Positions 34,828 through 47,900 of a stretch of DNA of 64,000 bases are shown piece by piece. The notes beneath the pieces were generated by a model. It was not told the origin of the DNA. It saw only the letters and a program-made list of their open reading frames with translations, and did no database searches. The DNA lies in assembly GCA_036937835.1 (NCBI GenBank), contig CM072869.1:9026001-9090000 (forward strand). Reading direction: 5' to 3'. The first letter of the stretch is position 1. Each line of letters opens with the position of its first letter. The stretch is from Pampus argenteus (taxonomy: Eukaryota > Chordata > Actinopteri > Scombriformes > Stromateidae). The position numbers and the translations under genes are program-made.

Positions 34828-37800
34828 ATGGAGAAAAGCAGCGAGGAAGAGGGAGAAGAGGATGGAGACCAGGCAGCCAGTTGGATCATGAGGCCAGACA
34901 GGTCAGGGGATGAAGGGGTGGAAGTGACACCGGCATCAAAGACAGCATCCAGGGGTGGAGGACCTGAACTTTCCGGGGACATTTTGGCTCTTAGCCTCAA
35001 GGAAGGACTTGTGTACGAGGATCAGGAGGAATCAGAAAGACAGACTGGAGAAAATATATCAAGAGGTGTGATGTCTGTGTCTCCCTCTAGCCTCATGGAC
35101 ACCTGTGCTCCTTCCATATCAAGTCTCTCCTCTTCATACTTCTCCACCCATCATTATGACAATTTTTCATCATCCTCATCTTCCTGTTCCTTGTCTCTGA
35201 CTCCACCCTTGCCTCCTTCTGTGGAGCTCTCAGCTGTGTTGACTGATACCAGGCTGACCCTGGATGTGTACCAGGGAGGAGCAGCTGCACTGCCGCTGCT
35301 TTGGGGGTCCGTTCCAGGGCAGCTGATGGGCCTCCAGTATCTGAGACTGGGCTCTGAGAATAAACCAGGACTGGATGGTGCACTGGAAGTCGTACCCCAT
35401 CTGACAGAGCTGCGCTCACTGGCTGTTAGAGGTACCAACATACACTTGCTTAGTGTTGTTGATACGTTTCTGAGCCATTTAATGTGGTATCAGCTGCTTG
35501 TTAACCCATAGTTAGTTTTGTATTTTTTGTTCTTGGTCATGACAAAACCTTATTATACAAAAGCAAATATTGTGTTAATACATTATAATCTAAGTGTCAC
35601 CCTCTTTTTCTCATTTTAAGGAAACTGTTTTTATGACTTACAAGGTGACCCCCTGCCTGGCCTTCTCACCACTTTGCCCACATCTATTTCCTGCCTTTCT
35701 CTCTTGGTGCACATGGATCTCTCCTTCAACCAGCTCTCCTACCTGCCACCCTGTCTGCTCAGCCTGCCTGTGCTGTCCTCCTTGCTCCTCTGTCACAACC
35801 GCCTCTCAGCTTTGCCCCCTGATATAGGCCAGCTGTCCACCCTCACCTACCTCTCCCTCCTGGGGAATCAGCTGGTCTCTCTTCCTCCAAGTCTGGGTCA
35901 GTTGAAAGCACTACAGACACTGGATATTTCATATAACCATCTTCAGCAACTACCTGATGAAATTGGTTATCTGGGAGAGCTTGTTAAGCTGGAATTGTCC
36001 CACAACAAGCTGAAGCAGATACCAGAGACCATGGGTAAGGGTGTTAGGGTGAGTGGGTGGGTGTGCCTGTGAAATATGTCCACATTTTGTCTGATTTAAG
36101 AAAAATCTATGAATGCAGCAATTAAATAAAAGTATAAATGTGTCTTCTTTGTTGTACAGGCTCTCTCCTCTCCCTCAGGGAGCTTGTCATCTACAGCAAT
36201 GACCTGCGCTTGATCCCACAAAGTCTGAACAAACTGCCTCTGCTGGAAATAGATGTGCGTGACAATCCTTTGGGACAACCTCAAACCCCTCCCCCCACCC
36301 CCCCTACACCTGGTGAGCAGAGAAAAAGGGGCTTCAAATTTATTTGTGCCTAAATAATTCACTATATTGTCATCAGATATTTAAATGTTGTTGGCATATA
36401 CACTAGCAGTTACATAACTGTTTTCTTACCAGATCAAGCAGAAACGAATATTCCAGAGTTGCACCTTGGATTTAATCAGCACAGGTACAATGTCACGCTC
36501 AGCGTGGAAATGTTTGCTAAGTCTTTGTCATATAAGGTGTCTCTGAATCAATTAAGATTAAAGATTCTTCTTTTGCTCCTTAGTTTCTGTGTTTCGCCTG
36601 CTGGGTGTCATGTGTTTCTCCCAGGGGGAGCTGAGCTGCTGTTCCCCCCAGGGTGCCTGGTGACAACCACAAGACTGGAGTGGGTTGAGAGAAGGCCAGA
36701 AAAGAAGTGGGTGTGGCTCGAGGAACATGACATCCTACTGAGTCGTCCGCTGGAACTTCGTCCTCATGGAATTACATTTCTGATGGTACATTTAACCAAT
36801 TTCCAATCTGTTTAAAGTCACAACCTAATTTCTTTTAAATCACTATTGTGAAAACTGCAGGTAAACGATACAATATATTGAACTTTGCATATTTTGTTCA
36901 TCATAGGTTTTCATCATCATCTTGTGATTGTGCTATGATTGTGTGAGGTGACTGTACATCATTGAAATCCTTGCAGCCAGTGGAGGTGTGTGTGCCATAC
37001 CATCGGAAGAAAAGAAGGGAGGTGGTTGTGCGGCGGTTTGATGGACAGTCATGGGGCACTCTGTCCACTGTTCTGAGGAGAGGAAGTGAGGGCAATAGCA
37101 GTCACCCCGGGGGACGTCCAGCCAGGGTAAAGCATAAAACTTCCCACTTCGAAAGAATATTATTACATTTTATTATATTTAAATTTTATTTTATTTAATT
37201 TTTTTTTTTGGTTACAAATTGTAAAATCTCCTCTTGGTGTATCTGTAGCTGGCCTGCTGCTCAGTGAGCCAGTTCTCCTGGTTTATGGCAGTGTCCCGTC
37301 CAGTAAAGGACAGTTGCTCCGTTACACCAGCTGGTGCTCTGTTGGTGTCCAGCTCTGACCCTGGAATCAAGCTTCACTTCCCTCCAGACTCCACCGTTCA
37401 CACCCGCGCTATAACTTTACAGGTAGGCACAATGAGTAGCACAGCAGTATGTTATATCAGTATGTCATTGTGGTATTGGTGGTTTGCAAGGCTGTGAGAT
37501 GTCTCTCTATGTGTAGGTGCTGCAGGTGTCTGTTTCAGAGGTACGGGCACTGTGTGGGGATCCACAGGCCAGTGTCAGCCCTCTGCTCTGTCTCTCCCAA
37601 ACTCCCAGCATACATTTCCTGCAACCTATCAAAGTTCAGGTCCCTCTGCCATCTGGAGTCACAGGTACAACATGCACGTGTTTTTTTTAACAGAATTTAT
37701 TAGCATGTATTATAGAGCTGCAACTATTAGTTGATAACTTGATTGACAGAATATTAATCTGCAACTATTTTGATAATTGATTAATAATTTAAGTCAGGTT

Positions 37801-38161
37801 TCAAGAAAAAATGCCAACATTTGATAAATTTATCTTAAATTTGAGATTTAAAAAAAATTTCTCATCTTAACATTATAGTAAATTGAATTTTCTATAATAT
37901 ATTTTATAAGTGATTAATTGATTAATAATGAAAATAATTGTTAGTTGTAGCCCTAATCTGTTAACATGTCTGGTGCTTCTGCAGGTCACACAGTTGATAT
38001 GTCCTGTTTGCATCTGCTACATGGAGACCCTGCTGCCCAAACCTGGACTGACATCACCTCACAAGTGTCTCTCCATGTCACCCATTTGTATGCCATTTTC
38101 TATATTACGCATTTCTCCTGGTAAGTTTCTATAAAATATTCTCATGATGTACATCATGTGC

Positions 38162-38200
<39 letters not shown>

Positions 38201-41200
38201 TACACTGTAGTCAGCTTTGCATTCTGCACACCATCACAGGTACTGGCTGTGGTACACGACTCAGCGCTGCGTTAGTGGGGTGGTTAGAAAGGTGTATCAA
38301 AAGCTAAAACAGTTTAAAGTCCAGTTCTTCGTCCTCCAGCGGAAAACAGATCCTTCACAGGTGCTGCTACAGTGCTTACCTGCTAACAAGGTTTGTTAGT
38401 CTCCTCTCCTCTGCAGTAACACAACAGTTTATTAAAACTGCTTAGAGCAGTGTCAGTCTTGGCACCGTTTAAGTCTAAATTATTTCAGCCATAAACATTT
38501 ATGAATAAATGCTAAACAGTGACTGTGATGGTTCCTCCCCAGGTGGAAGTCAGTGTGCAGTCTCTGGCAGAGCAATATGAAGGACCTCAGCCTTCAGACC
38601 TGTGTGACCTGCTTGAAGGGGAGCAGTTCTTTGCTGGCTTTGAGAGGGGCTTAGATATCAGCACAGGTCTGAAGTCCTTTTTGAGACTCTATCTTAAATA
38701 AACATATTTTACCTGTTCCTTTCAAGGTCTTGTGATGTGCTGTTGTGTAATAATTGCCTTGAAGATGTGGATATATATATCTAACAGATGGCTCTTTGTA
38801 AGAAGTCTTGAGGAGATATTTTTGTGTTTTCACAGACCGACCAGATTGTGTGGAGGGAAGACTGTGTTTTGTGTTTTACTCCAGCCTGAAGAATTTGAAA
38901 GAGGTATACATCTCTCCAGCTCAGGGACAGAAAGTGCCTGTGAGGGGACAAGTAAGTCAGATATTATACTATTATATGTCAAATGTTTTCTTCTTCCATA
39001 TTGTCTGTTTGTACACATTGTGCATCTAACATTACCACAGTGCATACAAAGACATATTGTGCAAGGACAACACAAACAATATTAGAGATGATGACTAACA
39101 ATATTAGTCACTTGGTGTGTGTTACAAAATTGGCCCATTCACCATAGCTGCCTGACTCAGTGATGCTTCAAATGCAGTTGTTATTTCTTTCTTCTTTTGT
39201 CATTTCATCCAATCAAGCCATAAGTTCTCTGCACCTCTGTTACAGGTATCTTTTTATAGAGGGGAGATTCCCAGCAATCTGCCAGAGGAAGTGGCGAGAA
39301 AGAGGAAAGGACATGACAGCCAATGGCTTGCAACTTTACCGTTAAGACTTCCTGTCAGTTGAAATTAAAATATTATATTTTTTCACTTTCCTTTTCACAT
39401 GATAAAATATATATTTCTGTAGTATATGATATAATGGAAACTGTTTTCTCTTTAAATATTGCATAGTATCCTTATAATAAAATATCTGTATATTGGTTAG
39501 AAAAACAAAAAAATATATGTACAATGTTCTTCCTATACACAGGATTGCTTAATTTCTAAATTAGTTACTTATTTCTCACAATTAAAATAACATAAACATA
39601 GCTTATATGCTTGCTTCTTCCTGGTGTTCTGCTTTTTAGCTGACACCTACAAATAATGTCAAAATCTGATGGAAACACTGCACATAATGTCTCATCTCTA
39701 CTTTTCTCGTAGGCATTAAACTCAGAGAATAACTACATCATGGAGGAGCTCCAGTATCCTCCTTTGAACCTGGGTGACCCTGAGAGCGGCTACCTGACAG
39801 AAGCCAACCTGCTGTCCATCTCTCTTCAGATTGGACAGGACTGGCGCATTATTGGCATCAATCTTGGCTTAAGCTACACTGAATTGGACCGCATTCAATA
39901 CAAGTACAGGTATAAAAAAACTTGTCACATTCAGGCAGAATTTCTTCACTGAATCCAACAATATTGTTAATTCGCAGGTTGTGATATTTTTAAACATGCT
40001 ATCATTAACTTGTTCTGTGATTTCATGATATATATTCAGTGCACTTATATATCTATTTTAAGGCCAAGAGAAGGCACCACACTGCCGGAGTTTATTGCTA
40101 CAAATGTAAAAAGAAAATGCATTATTTTATACATATTTCCTTGTAACTCCTCATATATTTATAAACTGATTATTCGAGCAGTTAATTTGAGTAAAATGAA
40201 CTGCTAATAAAAAAGTTTTTAAAGGTTTAAAAGGGGTTAGGTACACATTCATAGGAAAGTAGAGCTTCATTATAATGCAACAGTAAAAATAAATCTAATA
40301 TAGAATCACATGATTACCTGAACCTGACCTCCTTAATCTAGATTATGGTTAAAGATGGAAGTTGGATGTTTAATCCTGCAAAAGAGTTTTAGATAAAAAT
40401 GTAAATTTTCAGTTTAAAGCATCTCTGGGTGAACGACTGATGTAATCAGTGCATGCATGCGTGTGTTAGCACAGTCAAAGCCTGTAAGGGGACAAGATGG
40501 AGGAAGATGTAATGTGACTGAAGGAAAACCACAGTGGGAGAGAAATGGTTGAGGATGTTGAATGTTTTAATCTGCACTGTCAGCCATCACTAAGCCATCT
40601 GGGACACTGCAGGAGATTATACACAGATTGATGCTCATCTGGCCCTCCCCCTGCTCCTCATGCTCAGAAAACCACTCATGACGCATCCTGAGCTGGAGGC
40701 GGACAGCAGGAGAAAAATTCATTATGTGATAGCATAAATATATGCTGTGCATAAGGTTGTGATTTAGGAATACATACAGTACACATCATTATAAATCTCA
40801 CTAAATCATTTCTTATGAAATGATATCTGAAGGATTGTTCTCAATAAATATTTTCCTTTGGAAACTTCCAAGTTCATCAGTTGCTGCTACTTCACAGAAA
40901 AACAGATTCTGCTGCTCTTTGTCATAGCTGGGACAATACAATCTTGTGGCGATGTGAGAAATGCAGATATTTCAAATGAAAATATATACAATTATTTTTC
41001 CATCCTTTAGTTGCTCAGTGCAGCCAGAAACAAATGATGTAAAATGTCTTTTGTATGATCTGCCAGGGACAACCTGGGAGCATTGGTGCTGGACATGCTG
41101 TTCCACTGGGCCCGGGGACAGAGGAATGCAGGTCCTGGGGCTGTGTCAAGGCTGGTGGCTGCCATGGTAGAGAGCGGCAGGAGAGACCTGGCAGATGAGA

Positions 41201-41301
41201 TTGAGGACATTGTCAATATAGGAAGGAGAAAGTACACCGAGTCACTGAGAAGAGTGGGACTGGAAGCAGAGAGCCCCTCCCTCAGTGAAGCACAGCAGTA
41301 G
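34828..41301 (+). CDS. pidd1: p53-induced death domain protein 1 (PIDDosome scaffold), 15 coding exons
   Basis: A scaffold that recruits CRADD (RAIDD) and caspase-2 to form the PIDDosome and also acts in NF-kB signalling. Exons: 34828-35431, 35621-36034, 36160-36312, 36433-36484, 36584-36785, 36977-37126, 37249-37422, 37517-37664, 37985-38120, 38240-38390, 38543-38666, 38836-38951, 39246-39353, 39713-39909, 41067-41301; 2964 nt, 987 aa against 910 in human. Order: an acidic, Ser-rich N-terminal region of about 130 aa; leucine-rich repeats (LSFNQLSYLPP, LLGNQLVSLPPSLGQL, ISYNHLQQLPDEIGYL); ZU5 domain 1 (GCHVFLPGGAELLFPPG); ZU5 domain 2 (LHFPPDSTVHTRAITLQ); UPA region; and a C-terminal death domain (PPLNLGDPESGYLTEANLL through GRRKYTESLRRVGL). 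The second autoproteolysis motif HFSW is intact (His675-Trp678). The first reads QFSW (Gln533-Trp536) where human has HFSW. Confidence 0.96.
36485..36583 (+). other. pidd1: 99-nt stop-free intron of pidd1 (exitron candidate)
   Basis: The intron between 36433-36484 and 36584-36785 begins GTACAATG and ends CTCCTTAG. Its length is divisible by three, and the flanking frame runs through it without a stop. Retention would insert 33 residues next to ZU5 domain 1. Homology to the human protein resumes clearly only after the intron. Confidence 0.6.
37713..37955. repeat. Family A MITE-like element in a pidd1 intron
   Basis: Inverted ends: tagagctgcaactattag on the left and ttagttgtagcccta on the right, enclosing about 240 bp of AT-rich sequence. 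The element is in the intron between 37664 and 37985. The TIR form suggests a non-autonomous DNA transposon, possibly hAT-like; that class is from memory. Confidence 0.7.
38159..38202. repeat. (AAT)n microsatellite
   Basis: About fourteen perfect ata/aat trinucleotides. It lies in the pidd1 intron shortly upstream of the acceptor of the exon 38240-38390. Confidence 0.95.
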
Positions 41302-41680
41302 ATAAACCCACGCTGGGTGCAGATGGCTGACTTACACTTGGGTAACCTTTTTGTTTACAGTGTGCACCATCATCTCAGTCTGCTGTATAAACAGCTGCGT
41401 CCTGGAGTACAAAAATGTGTATTTTCCACAATTATAATAACTAGTTACCAGCTGTTGGCAAACAGAAAAACCTGCAGAAGAACACGTAAAATGGATGAAC
41501 TGGATAATGGCCTCTGGCTTTTTTTTATTTATTTTTTTCAATATGTGAAGTATTTCTAAAGAAGGCCAAGAAAAGAAAAAAACCCAAACATATGTGACAA
41601 ACATAAATAACTTTTTATAAATAAAAATTATGAAATTGTGAAATAAAATTAAAAGATTATGAAATACTGAATAAACATTT
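41302..41680 (+). other. pidd1: pidd1 3' UTR with three poly(A) hexamers
   Basis: AATAAA occurs at 41620-41625, 41642-41647 and 41670-41675, about 320-370 nt after the stop codon. This gives a compact 3' UTR. The exact cleavage site is not determined. Confidence 0.55.
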
Positions 41681-41689
41681 TGACTTACT

Positions 41690-42340
41690 AAGTAAATATT
41701 ATGAGATACTAAGTTAAAATTGAATAACTTAAAATTAATAAATCAAAAGCTCAAAATTTTTTACTCATCGTCATTGTTATGCACCACAAGTATCTTTATT
41801 TTCATCATTCCTAACTTTTAATGTATTTTAATGTTCTTTTCTCATCAGAAATGGGCTTTCTTCCATATATTTCAGTGTTGCAGGGCTGTCTCAGACGTCT
41901 GAATGACGTATGGAAAGTAAGAGGAAGCCATTTTTATGGTTGATTAAATTTAAATTTCTTTGTGTGCCTTTTGGTCACCGAGCCAACCAACACAATTTTT
42001 AGTGACATATCAGAAAAATGTTTAATGTATAAATTTAAATTATATTAAAATTGTAGTAAAACTCTGGTGTAAAGACATGTAGCTCAGTTATTTTATTTTG
42101 GGCCTGTAGTGAGTCATTGGTTGTTTTAGTGCTGCATGCTCTCCCTTCATCCCCGATATTTCAACTCTGGCCATTTTTCTATTTTTGGTGTTCAAGGTCA
42201 TCGGGTTGACCATCCCCCACATCTACACCTTTTACTCTGCTGCAAATGAAACATGTATCTGTATTTCTACTACAAACCACTAGGGGACCTTTTTCTTTTT
42301 TCTTTTATTTAATCCTTTTTCTGTTTTTTTTCTGCGTCCT
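41690..42340. other. Intergenic pidd1-slc25a22, no gene seen
   Basis: AT-rich sequence without recognisable exon or RNA gene. The last part leads into the pyrimidine-rich block that precedes the candidate slc25a22 leader exon. Confidence 0.45.
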
Positions 42341-42344
42341 ACTC

Positions 42345-42443
42345 CATCGTCAGCCAGGCTGCTCCTCCCTCCCTCCCTGCCTCCCTCCTCCCACCTCCTC
42401 CTCCTCCACCTCCGTTCATTGGACTCCAATGCTAGGAACACCG
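42345..42443 (+). promoter_or_regulatory. slc25a22: Candidate slc25a22 promoter and untranslated first exon
   Basis: A dense c/t-rich block (ctccctccctccctgcctcc and following) is followed by cattggactccaatg, which carries CCAAT on both strands, and then by a strong donor, aacaccg|gtaggt, near 42442. No ATG-initiated frame is expected. This is a plausible 5' UTR exon joined to the acceptor at 48945, but the link is inferred. Confidence 0.4.
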
Positions 42444-44694
42444 GTAGGTTAGCTATTGTCGCTCTGTCAGCCAGAGACACAGAGTTAATGCTTTGATTTC
42501 ACACTACAACCACTCAGAGGAGATAACGGAAACCGCTGTATGTGGTATGTACATACATAACGGATGTTGTGAATCTGGCGGTTGACTGGGTCAGATAATG
42601 TGTGTATTGTTTGGAGCCGTTATAATAACCCACCTGGGAATAAGTTGAAGGCGACATAATATGCTAAATGTCCGATTTATCAACATGGAAAAGCTAGCTT
42701 GTGTTTGAGCCTGGGATGCGATTGAAATATGTGTGAGAGGTTACCGTTGAGTGGCGAGATGCAGCGAATTAATTTTCCGTTATGTGGCATTTTTTTCACC
42801 GTTTTCATCATACGGTGGGTTTTAAGGATGTAACGGTTAGGCCCCCGTTGCTGACTGTTTAAAATTCACAGCGGTGTCGGCATTTAACGTTAAGTTATGA
42901 GTCACGACAATATAACCGTTATACTGACATTAATATATTTGCCTCGTCATATTTGCTATTAAAACCAACGAGCCGCTGGACACCGGTGTAAATAATATGA
43001 ATTATCATGTTTGTATGGACGTGTTTATTAACGTCTTTTTCCTGGACTTGTAAAGGGGCCCCTGCGGCTGCCTTTTGCCGGCTTCCGCTCAGTAATGACG
43101 GCGTAATTATCATCATGTGGGCAGGGATATTGGTAGTGGAGGATAAACCCATTTAAACTATACACAGCTACTTTTTCACTGGAAGAGAAAAGTGAAGGTA
43201 CTCGCTTATTGGGGCTAAAATCCACAGTGTCAGTGCAGAAATGTATTTATATGGTTATATGAGGCTTCAGCATCAAATTCCCTGTTCCCAGTTTCCCTGT
43301 TGAGCTGCAGTGGTAGTATAGTAACAAAAAAACAGCAACTTTGATACTAAAAAAAACCTGTAATGTTGAAAGATATCTACCTTAAATACATTTTTTGCAC
43401 AGGAGGCAGCTTGTGGATTTTGGGCCACATCAATAAAACTAAGTGCATCATGAACTAATGATGATAAGTATGACCGTCCATCCTTTTTAATGAAAATTAA
43501 AAGATTAAATAATGTCAGTAATCTTGAGTGGTTGCCCCCTGGAAGCCATTTATATAGTATCTTACCTTTTATTGGTCTGCTGACTCAGACACACATAAGG
43601 GAACAATTAACTGCTGCAAACTTTTTTTTATTTTTAATTTTTAAATGCAAGCTCACTTTTAAAGGAAGCTACTTTTTCATTGGTTAGGTTATGATGAGTC
43701 CGGGCTGCGTAATAAAGCGTTCCTGCAACCTTGAAATAATTGATGAGATGCGCCATTTCTTGGGTGTAGGGTGACATCCTGAGCTTTCTATGGGATAAAA
43801 GTTGTAGCCTTTTTGACTAGCCTTTCACGTTCATTCAGTGGAAAACAACCGTTCTGTGTTGCAATGCAATTTTTTATCTTCATTTGATCTGCATGCAGCA
43901 CTACAAGCATATAGCATTCCCTGAGCGTATGCTAAAATCCCAAAGGTCAGCAGCATATGTGCACAGAAAGGAAATGATGTATAGCAGTGCAAGATGTTGC
44001 TGTGTAAAATGCATTTAATGCCTTACTGTAATCTGCAAACTGTAACCTGATGCTTCAACGCTGCATTTGAATTTCTTTCTAAGGGAAGTCGGCTCACAGT
44101 GGTATTATTATTCCCCCCTTAATGCTGTAGGAAAGCTGAGAGGGAGGCAAAACAGAAGAGCTACAAGATAAAAGCCCCAAGTGACTCAAACAACTGGGTC
44201 ACCAGAGATACGTTTGATGACAGAGGAGGAACTAAATTCTACACCACCTTTCTGCACAGAGGGGACCTTTTATTCTACCTGAAAAACGTGTTGGTTTTTT
44301 TCTGATCTACATCAGATTGATTACAACAATGCGTAATTGTGCAGGTTTTCATGGCTGCAACATGAAATCATATCATACTAACTATTTATAACTCCACTGG
44401 TTATAAATGAAGATTGAATGAGAGCTTTAATGAGTAGGTATTAGATTTATAATCCCGATGCTGTAGGGAAGAGGGAATAGTAATCAGATTAATCTGTGAC
44501 ACCACAAAATTCATCGCTCGTTTCCGCAGTGCTGTAGCTGTTCAAAAATAGACTGCGTCTTATAAACCATTGGAAAAAAACAACAACATGATAACTATAC
44601 CAGCTGTCTAGTTTATTGTTAATAACAGCAGTCGGTAATGAGATGTGTGAAAATCAACACTTTTAGAAATAATTGATGCAGCAAATGCTGGCAG

Positions 44695-44962
44695 TAGGGG
44701 CTGCAACTAATGATTATTTTCATTGTTGATTGATTATTTTGTCAATTAATCAGTGTGTTAGTCACGTTGCACTCTTAAAAATGTCTTGTTTTGTCTGATC
44801 ATAATCCAAATCCCAAAGATAATCCGTTCACTTTCATAGATGAGTAATGAAAACCAGAAAATATTCATGTTTGGGAAGCTGGAATCAGATATTTTTTACC
44901 ATTTTTGCTCAAAACTAGACTGTAAATTGTTGTAGATTAATATTGTAATTGATGCAACTCTA
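44695..44962. repeat. Family A MITE-like element
   Basis: Starts taggggctgcaactaatgat and ends aattgatgcaactcta, forming imperfect inverted ends around 268 bp. The interior contains ccaaatcccaaagataatcc and ctggaatcagatattttt. It is the best-preserved copy in the window. Confidence 0.7.
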
Positions 44963-47900
44963 GCTATGCGGTGGACTTAAGTAATATTGACTAGTTCATA
45001 GTTCATTAGAAAAATAATGGCCCAGAATGAATGTAAAAGTGAACAGATTGAGTTTTATATCAGATCTGGCCTTTGTACTCTTGCAGCTCAGAGGAATACT
45101 GGAGGATTGCCGGAGCGTGTGTGAAATAGTCCTCAGTACAGTCCTCTGCTGATGGCTCAGAGTCCACAGTGTGTTAATCAAGACAGACAGATGGACTGGT
45201 AAAAACAGCTTGCGTTAATGAGGAGTGGCCATGGGATTTTCAATTCTTTACTGTCTTTTCGACTGACTGCTGTCACGTGAGACAAGTGCTGATCACCACA
45301 GTGCACTGTCACTAGCCACTCACTTCCTCCTCTTATTCACAAAAGCTGACAAGTAAGTCAGCAAGAACCCTACTCTGAGGAAGGAGAGAAGCAGCCAAGG
45401 AAGTGTGACAGAGAAAGGTAGACCTTTTTTCTGATTGATTTGAATGAATGGAATATAGTTTGCATTGAGTTTTGCATAGTTAATAAACTGAGCTGGATTT
45501 TTCTCTAGATTTTCAGCCTTTTACTGTACAGGTTTGTATTTATCTCTCTTAAGTTTTCTGTGAGTCAGGAATAAGATCAGATCAATAAACGCAACTAGCT
45601 ATTCTTTAGCCACATCACTTTTTAATCTCTTCTTCATGTCGGCACTGATCCAGTAATGTTGATTTTCTTTTTTTTTTGTGTGTTGTAAAGCACCTCTGAT
45701 ATGCACACTGTTTTGTAAAAGAAAAAAAAAAAACCCCGCTCTTTTTAAATTGGGTGAATTTCTGCAAGAAACATAGATGTCTTATTTCATCTGTTTTTTT
45801 CTATAGCTATGCTTATGACAAAATTAGAAATATCCAAGGATTTTTTAAACTATTACTACTGTAGCTACTAACATAATGTAATAAAATTTAATTCACTGTA
45901 TTTATCTACAGATCAACCTCAGAAGTTACAGTCAAGTGACTTATTTCATCATATAGAAATGATGTATTATACGTCATTATACACAATACGTCAGCATTTT
46001 ACTTAAGACATTGCTCCATAAACATGCAATTATGAATTAGTATTAAACATTTCTTTAGGAAACTGCTGCTAAGATTTCTGGCTGCTTACTGGTGAGATTC
46101 TACAGAACTTGTCTGTAATCTTGAAAGTAAGACTGTTTATTGCCTCATCATATGTATGAATGAACAAGGGTCAGAACAGACCTGTTATCTGTGGTAGTTG
46201 GTGCTCTTTAATCAAAGGAGTCCAATGCCTGGTTTAGGGGGCTGGGTTAAGTTGTTACTTAGTTCAAGGTTCTGCAATGCAGGCAAGTTACACAATCACC
46301 TAGTCTATTGTTTACTCATCAGTGCTTATCTGCTTTAGAGGTACAAACTCAAAATATGACCTCTGTGATATTGTGTGTGATGTGAGAGACATGTTTCATT
46401 CACGCTGGTTTGTTTGTCTTCTGTGCCATGTCAAATGTAACTGTCCTGTTACTGTAAATATTTTGATGAGTAGCAAAATGATTTAGTATTTTGAAAATGC
46501 ATGCATCTGGAGTGATTTAGTGATAGAGTTAGGTGGGGTATAGAGAAAATACCAGTTTCCTGACAGTTTAGTATTTTTTTCTCATGCTTTGAGAATAAAA
46601 GGAATTCCTTGGAGATTTGGTTAATGAGTGATGCCACTGTGCTTTGGACAGTGCACACTAAGGCCAGTTGTTTCCACACAGACTTCAATTGTCACAGGAC
46701 AGCACAGCCAGGCTATGACTGTTGGTCAAGTAAATGTCCTGGTGCAGACACAGCTCTATGGTGTAGATGAACTGAAGTGGCTGAGTAAAGCTGCAGGCGC
46801 TGTAGAGAATGAGGGAGATGTCACTTTGATCGGTGACTCATGTACGACTGCTGTGCTCTTTACAAACTATACATTTTCTTCATCATTTTCATTACTAACA
46901 GCACATATAGTCTTCTGTAAATTATGGTATGAAGAGAATGAGTGAATTTAAAGTGCTGACTGTGGAGTAAACATGTTGGGGGAAGTCAATGAGAGGAAAT
47001 GGGGAAACAAAAGTAGCATGCAGTTAGCTGAGTGGGCTGAGTATCACTGCTGCGTGAGAACATGAGCTTTTAGAGGGAGATTAGAGATGAGGTGGGCTGT
47101 GAAGGTCTGGGGAGCAGAGAGGAGAAACACCCTACCTACCGAGAGACCAGAGAAGAAGCTCGCTGACCTGCTCTGAACCACACCTCTCCTCCACCCCCTT
47201 TCCTCCTCCATCCTCCACCTCTGGAGCAGCCATCCAAAATAAACACACCAGAGCACAGCTGCATTCACGCTGCGCTACAGTTATCAGAAACCCAAACATC
47301 CACACACGCTGCGCAGAATCTGAAGAATTAGTGATGGTGGGGAAAAAAAACAACAGGGTTTTTACACATATGCACAAAGAACATTCACACAGAAACCCAC
47401 AAGTCAGCAAAGATCAGAGAAGGAACGCTGTGTTTTTCGAGTCGTGACTCGTGACTGAGGGAAATGATGGGGGAGGGCTGGTGAGGAGGAGAGAGGAGGA
47501 GAGAGGAGGAGGCGGGTTGCACATGCAGAGGCGGGTTTTGATTGGTGGATAAAGGGGGTGGAGAGAATGAAAGGGTAAATGAGTAGCATCTTTTCACACT
47601 GCAGGCATACCGTGGTGTACCAAAAATAGGGAGCACCTTGACCACATCGGGCATATTTCATTTTGCTTGTTTGAAATGATGTTTGTACATACAGAGGACA
47701 GAGCTACCTCTGTACAGTATGACTCATTTCACAATGACAGAGCTTATGCATAAAACACAAGTGTTCAAGGACACACGTGACACACAGATGTTCCAGTTGT
47801 GCTAGATTTGTTTAACAGAAGATAGTCCCTCTACAGTGACAGCTCTATTTTGAGGGAGCTGTCAGTAATGTTGCCTAATTATGCTACACAGCTCTACCGT

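Noticed and set aside
35481..36362. Plain minus-strand frames across pidd1 exons
   Set aside because: They are antisense shadows of the LRR exons, with no motif or splice logic.
46628..46945. 105-codon plus-strand frame with QTQLYGVDELKWLSKAAG
   Set aside because: Briefly protein-like, but it has no recognised family, no splice support and no conserved motif; it lies in the inferred slc25a22 leader intron.
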